Source: Bradyrhizobium sp. CCGUVB1N3
Lineage (GTDB): Bacteria > Pseudomonadota > Alphaproteobacteria > Rhizobiales > Xanthobacteraceae
Assembly (NCBI RefSeq): GCF_024199925.1
Contig: NZ_JANADR010000001.1
Location: forward strand, 1,426,001 to 1,490,000
Direction: 5' to 3'
DNA length: 64,000 nucleotides
Part shown: piece after piece, positions 54,401-61,033 of the stretch
How positions within the stretch are numbered: position 1 is the first letter of the stretch
How the letters are laid out: each line of letters opens with the position of its first letter
Translations under genes and position numbers: made by a program
Notes under the pieces: model-generated
Told to the model about the DNA's origin: nothing
Databases searched by the model: none
What the model saw: only the letters and a program-made list of their open reading frames with translations

Positions 54401-54530
54401 GCAAGTGCCGACCGAGGTTACGCCGCCCGCTCCCGCGGCCGAGCCGGCACCGGAGGCCGTAGTCGAAACACCGGCGCCGCAGCCGCGCCGCGCCGGCTGG
54501 TGGTCTCGCCGCTTCGGCGGCGGCGAATAG
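51450..54530 (+). CDS. rne: Ribonuclease E with His/Asp-rich insertion
   Basis: A 1026-residue endoribonuclease. The S1 domain is split: its first strands (residues 35-85, GNIYLAKVTRVEPSLQAAFVEY) are separated from the rest (QYKIQEVIKRRQVMLVQVVKEE, about 330) by an acidic insertion that is common in alphaproteobacterial RNase E. Here the insert contains a His/Asp block at about residues 161-223. The DNase I-like domain has the magnesium ligands in SIDVNSG (Asp545) and VIDFIDMD (Asp588), and the zinc-link is DPCPHCGGTG (about 645). After residue 750 the tail is acidic, then Arg-rich (RRRRRRRR), the expected degradosome/RNA-binding region. It initiates mRNA decay and rRNA processing. Confidence 0.95.
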   Translation: MPNKMLIDATHPEETRVVVVRGNRVEEFDFETAQRKQLRGNIYLAKVTRVEPSLQAAFVEYGGNRHGFLAFSEIHPDYYQIPVADRQALIEAEEQAHREAEEENENRSHNRRRSRHRNARRRGHGDRVRSDIVEGLDAGADPAALPVEGEALPEHAEGASHEGEHLHADAGHHSAHDDHDHDEHDHDEHAHDDHHHGHDDDHDHDDHGHDGEHDHHDHDHDHETPAPVAALDAESVTTTEAVAWPQEAAASEAQAEALADAVTAAAEPADAVYAAGESVEAQHAEAAEAADEDDDDEDGEEAEEEVVESVGGDDVLEEVPERTFRPRRQYKIQEVIKRRQVMLVQVVKEERGNKGAALTTYLSLAGRYAVLMPNTARGGGISRKITSAQDRSRLKEVVQDLDVPEGMGIILRTAGASRTKPEIKRDFEYLIRMWETVRDLTLKSQAPTLVYEEGSLIKRSLRDLYNKEIDEIQVAGEGGYREARDFMKMLMPANVSAVKQYRDGQPLFSRMGVESQLDAMFSPTVQLRSGGYVVINQTEALVSIDVNSGRSTREHHIEDTALKTNLEAAEEVARQLRLRDLAGLIVIDFIDMDEKRNNRAVERKLSDCLRQDRARIQVGRISHFGLLEMSRQRIRASVLESSTDPCPHCGGTGHVRSVSSVALQLLRGLEEILMKGATHNLVVRTRTDVALYVLNHKRGHLRDLENSFKVTLSVIADPSVSGPQAYVIDRGEQVHTLEAAKALLAAQAAASPPPVVEEAYDDEDGFDLETESEVETDETEGLTEEQAAGDAAPEQDGQRRRRRRRRRGRGGQREGELREDAAPTVPEPALATGESDEEADAEQEGEETEEQLDQARGDQGGGERRRRRGRRGGRRRRGGGEEGLAGSISDELSANPPPEATEAVADFDGFTPETPSIAQTEATVQPAAPQPEEPADAAPAPAQSEAAATDESTSDSDKAARRRSTVREKVSFFSSQPEPAAEAAQVPTEVTPPAPAAEPAPEAVVETPAPQPRRAGWWSRRFGGGE

Positions 54531-54547
54531 GCCGAACGCTCAAACAC

Positions 54548-54576
54548 AAAAACGCCCGGCCAAGCCGGGCGTTTTT
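54548..54576 (+). terminator. Intrinsic terminator of rne
   Basis: AAAAACGCCCGGC, loop CAA, GCCGGGCGTTTTT: a 13-base perfect stem with a strong GC core and T-run, 18 bases after the rne stop codon. The A-run on the left makes it usable from the opposite strand too. Confidence 0.93.
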
Positions 54577-54597
54577 CGTTGAACGGTGGCGTTACCA

Positions 54598-54735
54598 GAC
54601 CCTCATGGCGAGGAGCGCGGAACGCGCGTCTCCGGACGGTGCTGCGCATCGCCGGGCGAACCATGAAGGCCAAGCTTTCGCGGCGATCCTTCGGGACGCC
54701 TGCTTCGCAGGCTCCTTCAGGATGAGGAGAGATTG
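54598..54735. repeat. Degenerate dispersed repeat between rne and the XRE-cupin gene
   Basis: The segment has paired CCTCATGG (54601) and CCATGAAGG (54661), a perfect small stem GCCTGC-TTC-GCAGGC (54698-54712) and the ending CCTTCAGGATGAGGAG. These elements recur, from memory, in a noncoding repeat family of Bradyrhizobium genomes. It fills the convergent gap after the rne terminator and shows no gene. Confidence 0.55.
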
Positions 54736-54747
54736 CTTGGAGCAGAA

Positions 54748-55431
54748 CTAAAGCGGCGGCAGGTCGTCGTCGAGCGGCGGCACGTCGCGGGATGCGATCT
54801 GGCGGAGCTGGTCGTAAAGGTCAGGCGCTTCGCTGGTGCAGAGACAGACGCCCTTGGCGGCAGGCGCATCGCCGGCGTTGAGGTAGGCGTGACCCATGGT
54901 GCTGTCGAGGTAGATGCCGTCGCCCTCGCCCAGGATCTCCGGCGCGTAGAACTCGGTGTGGACAGCGACGCGGCCGCTCGTCACCAGAAAATACTCCTCG
55001 CCGGCATGGCGCAGCAGCGGGCCGAACTCTTCCAGCGAGCGCGCGCGGACCTCGGCCAGGATCGGCACCATGCGTTTGCCGATCAGGTCGGTGCATTGGT
55101 AGGTGTAGGTGTAGAACTTCGTGTTGATCACCTGCCCCTGCCCGGCCCGACTGAGGCTGCGCCGGGCGGTGACCGGCCGGTCGTGCGCGGGGCGCGCCGG
55201 AGTCGCCGGGTTGAACAGCTCGGCGATTTCCATCTTCATGCCCGAGGTGAGCTGCAACAGCTTGTCGTAGGTCAGCGACATCAGCCCGTTCTCGACCTTG
55301 GACAGGGTCGAGAGCGCCATGCCCGTCCGCTCCGCCACCTGCTTGAGCGTCAGGCCGCGCGCCTGGCGGGCGGCCTTAAGGCACTGGCCGAGCTGGGAAT
55401 TGGCACCTTCGGGCGTCGTGATCTCGCTCAT
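54748..55431 (-). CDS. XRE-family regulator with C-terminal cupin domain
   Basis: A 227-residue protein. The HTH_3 domain covers residues 13-68 (LGQCLKAARQARGLTLKQVAE, with recognition in ALSTLSKVENG). A cupin_2 sensor follows at about residues 130-200 (LLRHAGEEYFLVTSGRVAVHT, then GDGIYLDSTMGHAYLN). Regulators of this layout, such as PuuR, usually control adjacent amine, amide or amino acid catabolic genes. Its gene is divergent from the amidase-MFS-FAD oxidoreductase operon, so it is probably the operon's repressor or activator. A 208-base gap separates it from the old amidase start. Confidence 0.9.
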   Translation of the reverse strand: MSEITTPEGANSQLGQCLKAARQARGLTLKQVAERTGMALSTLSKVENGLMSLTYDKLLQLTSGMKMEIAELFNPATPARPAHDRPVTARRSLSRAGQGQVINTKFYTYTYQCTDLIGKRMVPILAEVRARSLEEFGPLLRHAGEEYFLVTSGRVAVHTEFYAPEILGEGDGIYLDSTMGHAYLNAGDAPAAKGVCLCTSEAPDLYDQLRQIASRDVPPLDDDLPPL

Positions 55432-55639
55432 GCAGCAAGCCTAGCACGGCAGCAGAAAAATTGTTGGCCGATCCATCTAATCTTTTCGACGAAAAACACC
55501 CTAAATCACCTCATTTGGCGGCCTGTTGGGCAGCTAAGCCAGGATTTGTGCACGAAATGCTCGAGTTTGACGAATATTGGTGCGCTGGCCTCACTTTCCG
55601 ATATGCTAAATCGTTTTCATAATTTGAAAGGGATTGGCA

Positions 55640-55704
55640 TTGTCCGGGCTTTGCGATTCCAGCGCCGTCGAGCTGCGCCGCCTGCTGGCTGCGCGGGCGA
55701 TCTC
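55640..55704 (+). pseudogene. 5' fragment of the amidase gene, cut by the IS
   Basis: A TTG start at 55640 with AAAGGG seven bases upstream reads SGLCDSSAVELRRLLAARAI, exactly the kind of N-terminus amidase-signature proteins have before their SPVELLDACL segment. The frame ends at the left boundary of the insertion sequence. Joined to 57073 it continues without interruption as ARAI-SPVELLDACLSRI. Confidence 0.8.
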
Positions 55705-55851
55705 AGAGCTGGCCCCGGTTGTTTGGACAGCGCCCCGCGAAAATTAAGTGGATTCCTGCCGGGTTATGCTGAAGGCGGGGCTTTACGATTTTGCTGTGGC
55801 GTCGGGAGGGCGTAAGCCCGACCAGAGCCGCAGCAAAATCGTTGGCGACGA

Positions 55852-56679
55852 TCATGCGGCCGTCACCATCGTTTGCGCGCCGAAGTAAGCCTCGTCGGGC
55901 GTGCGTTCGTCAAGGCTCGAGTGAGGACGTCCTCGGTTGTAGAACGCCAGATATTTGGAAATCGATGCTCGCGCCTCGAGCACGCTGTCGTAAGCACGCA
56001 GATAGACTTCCTCGTATTTGACAGTGCGCCACAGCCGCTCGACGAACACGTTGTCGCGCCAGGCACCCTTGCCGTCCATGCTGATGGCGATGTTCGCGTC
56101 CAGCAGCACGCCGGTGAAGTCGAGGCTGGTGAACTGGCTACCCTGATCCGTGTTGAAGATCTCGGGCCTGCCGTGCTTCGCCAACGCCTCCTGGAGCGCT
56201 TCGACGCAGAATATCGTCTCCATCGTGATCGATACGCGATGGACCAACACCCGTCGGCTGAACACATCGACGACCGCCGCGAGGTAGACGAATCCACGTC
56301 GCATCGGAATGTAGCTGATGTCCATTGCCCAGACCTGGTTCGGCCGCTCGATCTTCAATCCGCGCAATAGGTACGGGTAGATCTTGTGGCCCGGTGCGGG
56401 CTTGCTCGTGTTCGGACGGCGATAGATCGCCTCGATCCCCATGCGCTTCATCAGCGTCGCGACGTGGCGGCGGCCAATCTGCATGCCCTCACGCTGCAAC
56501 AGCGATCGCAGCATGCGCGCCCCTGCGAAGGGATAATCGAGGTGCAGCTCATCGAGCCGGCGCATCAAGACAAGGTCCTCGGCCGAAACCGGCCGAGGTT
56601 CATAGTAAACCGTACTGCGGGCAAGGTTCAGGACCTTCGCCTGGCGCACGACAGACAGATCATGGTCGCGGTCGATCAT
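55852..56679 (-). CDS. IS3-family transposase OrfB (DDE integrase domain)
   Basis: A 275-residue protein with the HTH_21-like N-terminus (ARSTVYYEPRP, then YPFAGARMLRSLLQREG) and the rve catalytic core: first Asp in VWAMDISYIP, second Asp in FNTDQGSQFTS and the Glu in DNVFVERLWRTVKYE. All three DDE residues are present, so the enzyme could be active. Its ATG overlaps the stop of OrfA by four bases (ATGA); a frameshift fusion OrfAB or simple coupling are both possible. Confidence 0.93.
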   Translation of the reverse strand: MIDRDHDLSVVRQAKVLNLARSTVYYEPRPVSAEDLVLMRRLDELHLDYPFAGARMLRSLLQREGMQIGRRHVATLMKRMGIEAIYRRPNTSKPAPGHKIYPYLLRGLKIERPNQVWAMDISYIPMRRGFVYLAAVVDVFSRRVLVHRVSITMETIFCVEALQEALAKHGRPEIFNTDQGSQFTSLDFTGVLLDANIAISMDGKGAWRDNVFVERLWRTVKYEEVYLRAYDSVLEARASISKYLAFYNRGRPHSSLDERTPDEAYFGAQTMVTAA

Positions 56680-56981
56680 CGCTTTGCGCTCAGCAGGCCC
56701 GCCTTGGTGAGCGCGCCGGACAAAAAATCGTTCTCCAACGCAAGCTCGCCGATCTTGGCATGTAACGCCTTCAAATCGACCGGCGCCTCGGCCGGTCCGT
56801 TGTCCTGCCCAAACACTCCGGCGGCGCCTTCCAGGAGTTGGGTCTTCCAGGTCGTGATCTGGTTCGGATGGACATCAAACAATTGCGCCAGCTCGGCCAA
56901 CGTCTTCTCCCCCTTCACGGCCGCCAAAGCCACCTTTGCCTTGAATGCCGGAGAATGCGTCCGGCGACTCCTCTTCGTCAT
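56676..56981 (-). CDS. IS3-family transposase OrfA (HTH protein)
   Basis: A 101-residue protein started at MTKRSRRTHSPAFKAK. It carries the HTH_Tnp_1 domain (KVALAAVKGEKTLAELAQLF, DVHPNQITTWKTQLLEGA) and a C-terminal leucine-zipper-like helix (LKALHAKIGELALENDFL). In IS3 elements this protein binds the terminal repeats and is fused to OrfB by frameshifting to make the full transposase. Confidence 0.92.
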   Translation of the reverse strand: MTKRSRRTHSPAFKAKVALAAVKGEKTLAELAQLFDVHPNQITTWKTQLLEGAAGVFGQDNGPAEAPVDLKALHAKIGELALENDFLSGALTKAGLLSAKR

Positions 56982-57069
56982 CTTCGCTCCTGATTCGCGG
57001 CAAGAAGCCTCGCCGCTCTCAGGCAGAAAATCCACTCAAGCTACTGTCCGAATTTGCGGAGCCAGCTCT

Positions 57070-58504
57070 CTCTCCTGTCGAGCTGCTCGACGCCTGCCTC
57101 TCGCGCATCGCCACGACCAATCCCGCCGTGAACGCCGTCGTGACGCTGGACGAGCCGGGCGCACGCGCTGCGGCCAAGGAAGCCGAGGCCGCCATCCTGC
57201 GCGGCGAGGATCGTGGCGCCCTGCACGGCCTCCCGGTTCTCCTCAAGGACACCCAGGACACCGCCAGGCTGCGCACGACCTATGGCAGCCCTTTGCTCCG
57301 GGATCACGTTCCTGCCGCTGACCAGGCTTCCGTTGCGCGGCTGCGCGCGGCCGGTGCGATCATCTTCGGCAAGACCAACACCCCGGAATGGGCGGCGGGC
57401 GGGAACACCCGCAATCCGGTGTTCGGCGCGACCGGCAATCCCTTCGATCCCATGCGCTCGGCGGCCGGCTCCTCCGGAGGCTCTGCCGTGGCGCTCGCCT
57501 GCGGCATGGCCCCGCTCGCCTCGGGCTCAGACACCGGCGGCTCCCTGCGCAATCCGGCGGGCTTTGCCGGCATCGTCGGCATGCGTCCCTCCTACGGCCT
57601 CGTGGCGAGCGAAAAGCGCGCCTTCGGCTGGTCGAACCTGTCGACCGACGGGCCGATGGCGCGCAACGTCGCCGACACCGCGCTGATGCTGTCGGTGATG
57701 GCGAGCGACGACGCGCGCGATCCGCTCGCCTACACCCTGCCCGGGGAACCGTTACGCGGACGCGCTGAACGCTGGACCGCCCCACACCCTGGCGAGCTCG
57801 GCAAGCTGCGCGTCGCCTTCACCGAAGACTTTGGCTTCGCCCCGACCGAACAGGCGATCCGCCGCGTGTTCCGCCACCGCGTTGGCAAGCTTGCGCCGCT
57901 GTTTGCCGAATGCCGCGAGGCGACGCCGGATTGCTCCGGCGCCGACGATGCCTTCGCCGTACTGCGCGCAGGCCTGTTCCTTGCCATGCACGGCAAGAAC
58001 TACAAGGAACGTCCCGAGATGCTCGGGCCGAACGTGAGGGCCAATGTCGAGGAAGGCCTGAGCTACACACTCGAAGACTACGCGCGTGCCGCGACGACGC
58101 AGACGCGGATCTATCGCGCCTATCAAAGCTTCTTCGAGGCTTGCGACGTGCTGATCAGCCCGACCATCACGCTGAGCCCGCGGCCCTGGTCGGAGCTCTA
58201 TCCGGCGGAGATCGACGGCGCGCCAACCAAATCCTATTTCCACTGGCTTGCGCTCGCCTATGCCGTGACGCTTCCAGGCCATCCCGCGCTCAGCCTGCCG
58301 CTCGGCGTCGATGAAGCGGGCCTGCCCTTTGGCCTTCAGATCGTGGGCCCGCGCGGCGGCGACGCCATCGTGCTGTCGGTGGCCGCGAGCATCGAGGCCG
58401 CCTTTGCGGGCGACCCGCAGCTCTGCCGCCCGATCCCAGATCTGGCGCGGCTCGCCGGGGCGCCGCCGCTCTCGGCCGCGCCAGGCTTCCTCACCTGGGA
58501 ATGA
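57070..58504 (+). pseudogene. Amidase (amidase signature family), 3' part separated from its start by an IS
   Basis: From 57073 the frame reads SPVELLDACLSRI and then an otherwise complete amidase: catalytic Lys in LPVLLKDTQDTA, the cis-Ser region GSSGGSAVALACGM, and the nucleophile Ser in SDTGGSLRNPAG. Removal of the IS and one CTC copy joins it to the 65-base 5' fragment, giving 1497 bases or 498 residues, normal for the family. The open frame extends into the IS (to 56945) but those residues are IS sequence, not amidase. A truncated product could be made only if a start and promoter exist at the IS edge. It leads an operon with an MFS transporter and an FAD oxidoreductase. Confidence 0.85.
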
Positions 58505-58555
58505 CCCCACAGCAGAGTTAGCAGCCACCGGATCGCCGGCGAAACGGAGATGAGC

Positions 58556-59785
58556 ATGACTGAATTGTCGCAGCGGAAAACCGGGGTCGTCGCGTTCGTC
58601 CTGCTCTACATCGCCTACTGCATCTCCTATATCGACCGCGCAGCGATCTCGCTGGCGCTTGCGCAGATCGGCAAGGACTTCAATCTCCAGGCTGCCGATC
58701 TCGGCATCGTCATCAGCGCGTTCTTCCTCGGCTATGCCGCGATGCAGGTGCCGGGCGGATGGCTCTCCGACCGCTTCGGCTCGAAATATGTGGTGATCGT
58801 CACGATCGTGATGTGGTCGCTGTTCACGGCCTTCACGAGCCTTGCCTGGTCGCTGACGTCGCTGATCGCGATCCGCTTCATCTTCGGCATCGCCGAGGGC
58901 GGCTTTCCGCCGGCGAGCATTCGCGCCATCGCGGAGCTGTTCAAGAAGGACAGCCGGCCAAAAATGTCGGCGCTGCTGCTGTCGTCGAACTATGCCGGCA
59001 GCATGATCGCGCCGCTGATCATGGCGCCGCTGATCCTCTGGCTCGGCTGGCGCCACGCCTTCAACACGATCGGCATCGCCGGCCTCGTGTTCGCGCTCGT
59101 CTACTTCCTCTTCGTCCCGCATCTGGGGCGCATAGGCGAGGCCCAGGCGAACGCGGCGACGGCGAGGCCTGCGGACCGTGCGCCGATGCGCGAGCTGATG
59201 AAGAACCCGCTGATCTGGCAGTTGATGGTGGTGTGGTTCGGCCTCAGTTGCGTCAACAAGGGCCTGGATTCCTGGATGCCGCTCTACCTGCTCCAGCAGC
59301 GCGGGCTCGATCTCAAGACCGTCGGCATCGTGGCGCCGATCCCGTTCGTGATGGCGACGATCGCGACCGCGATCGGTGGCTGGGTGATGACGACGTTCTT
59401 CGCCGAGCGCGAAAAGTATCTGCTGATCGGCAGCTCCGCGTTGACCGGCATCTTCCTCTACGCCATGTACAAGGCGGAAACGATCGCGATGCTGATCACC
59501 TACCAGTCGGTGGTCTATTTCTTCAAATCCTTCGTGCTGGCCTCGGTGGTTGCGCTTCCGACCAAGCTGCTTCGCGACGACCAGATCGGATCGGGCGTCG
59601 GCATGGTCAATCTCGGCGGCCAGAGCGCGGGCTTCGTGGCGCCGGCGGCGATTGGCTTCATCGTGACCGGAACCGGATCGTTCGATGCGGCCTTCGGCTT
59701 CCTGGTGGCGATGACCGCGATGTCGGTCGTCGTCGCGGCGACCATCAACACGGCGCAACCCAAGCTCGCGCCGCGCCTGGCCTAA
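58556..59785 (+). CDS. MFS transporter, anion:cation symporter-like
   Basis: A 409-residue protein started at ATG 58556 (MTELSQRK), with GGAG six bases upstream; another ATG six bases earlier is in frame. It has about 12 spans, the conserved opening LLYIAYCISYIDRAAISLAL and the MFS loop motif GGWLSDRFGSKYV. FGIAEGGFPPASIRAIAELF resembles the ACS family, which imports organic acids, sugars acids or dipeptide-like compounds. It lies 51 bases after the amidase stop and 8 bases before the FAD oxidoreductase, so it belongs to that catabolic operon and may suffer polar effects from the IS. Confidence 0.9.
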   Translation: MTELSQRKTGVVAFVLLYIAYCISYIDRAAISLALAQIGKDFNLQAADLGIVISAFFLGYAAMQVPGGWLSDRFGSKYVVIVTIVMWSLFTAFTSLAWSLTSLIAIRFIFGIAEGGFPPASIRAIAELFKKDSRPKMSALLLSSNYAGSMIAPLIMAPLILWLGWRHAFNTIGIAGLVFALVYFLFVPHLGRIGEAQANAATARPADRAPMRELMKNPLIWQLMVVWFGLSCVNKGLDSWMPLYLLQQRGLDLKTVGIVAPIPFVMATIATAIGGWVMTTFFAEREKYLLIGSSALTGIFLYAMYKAETIAMLITYQSVVYFFKSFVLASVVALPTKLLRDDQIGSGVGMVNLGGQSAGFVAPAAIGFIVTGTGSFDAAFGFLVAMTAMSVVVAATINTAQPKLAPRLA

Positions 59786-59793
59786 AGGGAAAC

Positions 59794-61032
59794 ATGCCGA
59801 TGCAAAGCGCAATCGTCCTTGGCGGTGGCATGATCGGCGTGAGCGCCGCGCTGCATCTGCAGCGGCGTGGCTGGTCGGTGACGCTCATCGACCGCAGGGA
59901 GCCGGGCCGCGAGACCAGCTACGGCAATGCCGGAATGATCCAGGCCGAGGCTGTGCGGCCTTATCCGATGCCGCGCGACTTTGCGACGCTCCTGAAGATC
60001 GCGACCGGCCGCACGAATGACGTTCGCTACAGCCTTGCGTCCCTGCACCGCCACGTCGAGCCCCTGCTCCGCTATTGGTGGCATTCGGCGCCGAAGCGGC
60101 ATCGCGAGGCGAGCGAAGCATGGGCGCGCCTGATTGCCTATGCGACAGCGGAGCACGATGTCCTCATCCGCGAGGCTCACGCCGACAATCTCATCCGCCG
60201 CGCCGGCTATCGCATGCTGCATCGCGATCCCGCCGCATTCGAGCTCGCGATCAAGGCCGCGGAGCAAAACCAGCGCGACTTCGGCGTGAAGTTTCGTGTC
60301 CTGAACGGCAGCGAGCTCGCGAAGGCCGAACCGATCGTGCGCGATGATCTTCCGGGTGCCATTCACTGGCTGGAGCCATGGACCGTTTCGGATCCCGGCG
60401 CCTTGGTCGCCGCTTATGCCGACCTGTTCGAGCGCCTCGGCGGTCATATCCTTCTCGGCGATGCGCAGACGTTGCAGCAGACCTCGTCCGGCTGGTCCGT
60501 GCAAACCGACGACGGACCGATCGATGCCGCCAACGTCGTCGTCACGCTCGGACCGTGGTCACCCGACCTGTTGCAAAAATTCGGCTACCGCATTCCGCTG
60601 GTGCGCAAGCGCGGCTACCATATGCACTATAGCGGCGGCGTTTCGCTCGACCTTCCGCTGCACGATCCGGCAAGAGGCTATGCCATGGCGCCGATGGCCA
60701 GGGGCATCCGCATCACCACTGGCGCGGAGCTGACCGGGCCGGATGCGACGGCAACGCCCGTGCAACTCGCCAGCGCTGAGGCTTCCGCGCGAGAGCTGCT
60801 CGATCTCGGCGGCCGCGTCGAACCCGAGCCGTGGTACGGCACGCGGCCCTGCACGCCCGACATGTTGCCGGTGCTTGGGCCCGCGCCGCGCCATCGCGGT
60901 CTCTGGATGAATTTCGGCCACGGCCACCAGGGCTTGACGCTGGGACCCGCGACCGGCCGCTTGCTCGCGGAGATGATGAGCGGCGAAACGCCGTCGATCG
61001 ATCCCGCGCCATACCGGCCGGAGCGTTTCTAG
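59794..61032 (+). CDS. FAD-dependent D-amino-acid dehydrogenase-like oxidoreductase
   Basis: A 412-residue protein started at MPMQSAIVLGGG, with AAAGGGA upstream. It has the FAD-binding Rossmann motif VLGGGMIGVSAALHLQRRG, the DAO-family segment GRETSYGNAGMIQ and the C-terminal FAD contact TPDMLPVLGPAPRHRGLWM followed by GHGHQGLTLGP. It resembles DadA-type dehydrogenases, which oxidise D-amino acids or secondary amines to 2-oxoacids and pass electrons to the respiratory chain. In this operon it could act on the product released by the amidase. The substrate is not known. Confidence 0.9.
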   Translation: MPMQSAIVLGGGMIGVSAALHLQRRGWSVTLIDRREPGRETSYGNAGMIQAEAVRPYPMPRDFATLLKIATGRTNDVRYSLASLHRHVEPLLRYWWHSAPKRHREASEAWARLIAYATAEHDVLIREAHADNLIRRAGYRMLHRDPAAFELAIKAAEQNQRDFGVKFRVLNGSELAKAEPIVRDDLPGAIHWLEPWTVSDPGALVAAYADLFERLGGHILLGDAQTLQQTSSGWSVQTDDGPIDAANVVVTLGPWSPDLLQKFGYRIPLVRKRGYHMHYSGGVSLDLPLHDPARGYAMAPMARGIRITTGAELTGPDATATPVQLASAEASARELLDLGGRVEPEPWYGTRPCTPDMLPVLGPAPRHRGLWMNFGHGHQGLTLGPATGRLLAEMMSGETPSIDPAPYRPERF

Positions 61033-61033
61033 T

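Larger units (their letters stand above)
55705..57069 (-). mobile_element. IS3-family insertion sequence (1365 bp) with CTC target duplication
   Basis: Imperfect terminal inverted repeats of about 26 bases start AGAGCTGGCCCCG at the left and, on the other strand, AGAGCTGGCTCCG at the right, both reaching GGACAG. The host sequence CTC (55702-55704 and 57070-57072) flanks the element directly, a 3-bp duplication as IS3 elements make. The two transposase genes read leftward and look intact. Near the left end a 12-base inverted repeat (ACGATTTTGCTG 55785-55796, CAGCAAAATCGT 55831-55842) may act as a terminator. It interrupts an amidase gene. Confidence 0.9.

Noticed and set aside
51360..54404. 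A 1014-codon open frame antisense to rne
   Set aside because: It covers the whole RNase E gene, which has all family motifs. Its composition is what the reverse complement of a GC3-biased gene gives, and it has no recognisable domain.
56945..57069. Start of the amidase at the ATG at 56945
   Set aside because: These codons lie inside the IS, partly overlap OrfA, and do not resemble an amidase N-terminus; the true N-terminus lies left of the IS.
57752..59812. A 686-codon frame opposite the amidase and MFS genes
   Set aside because: His/Arg/Asp-rich shadow crossing two genuine genes.
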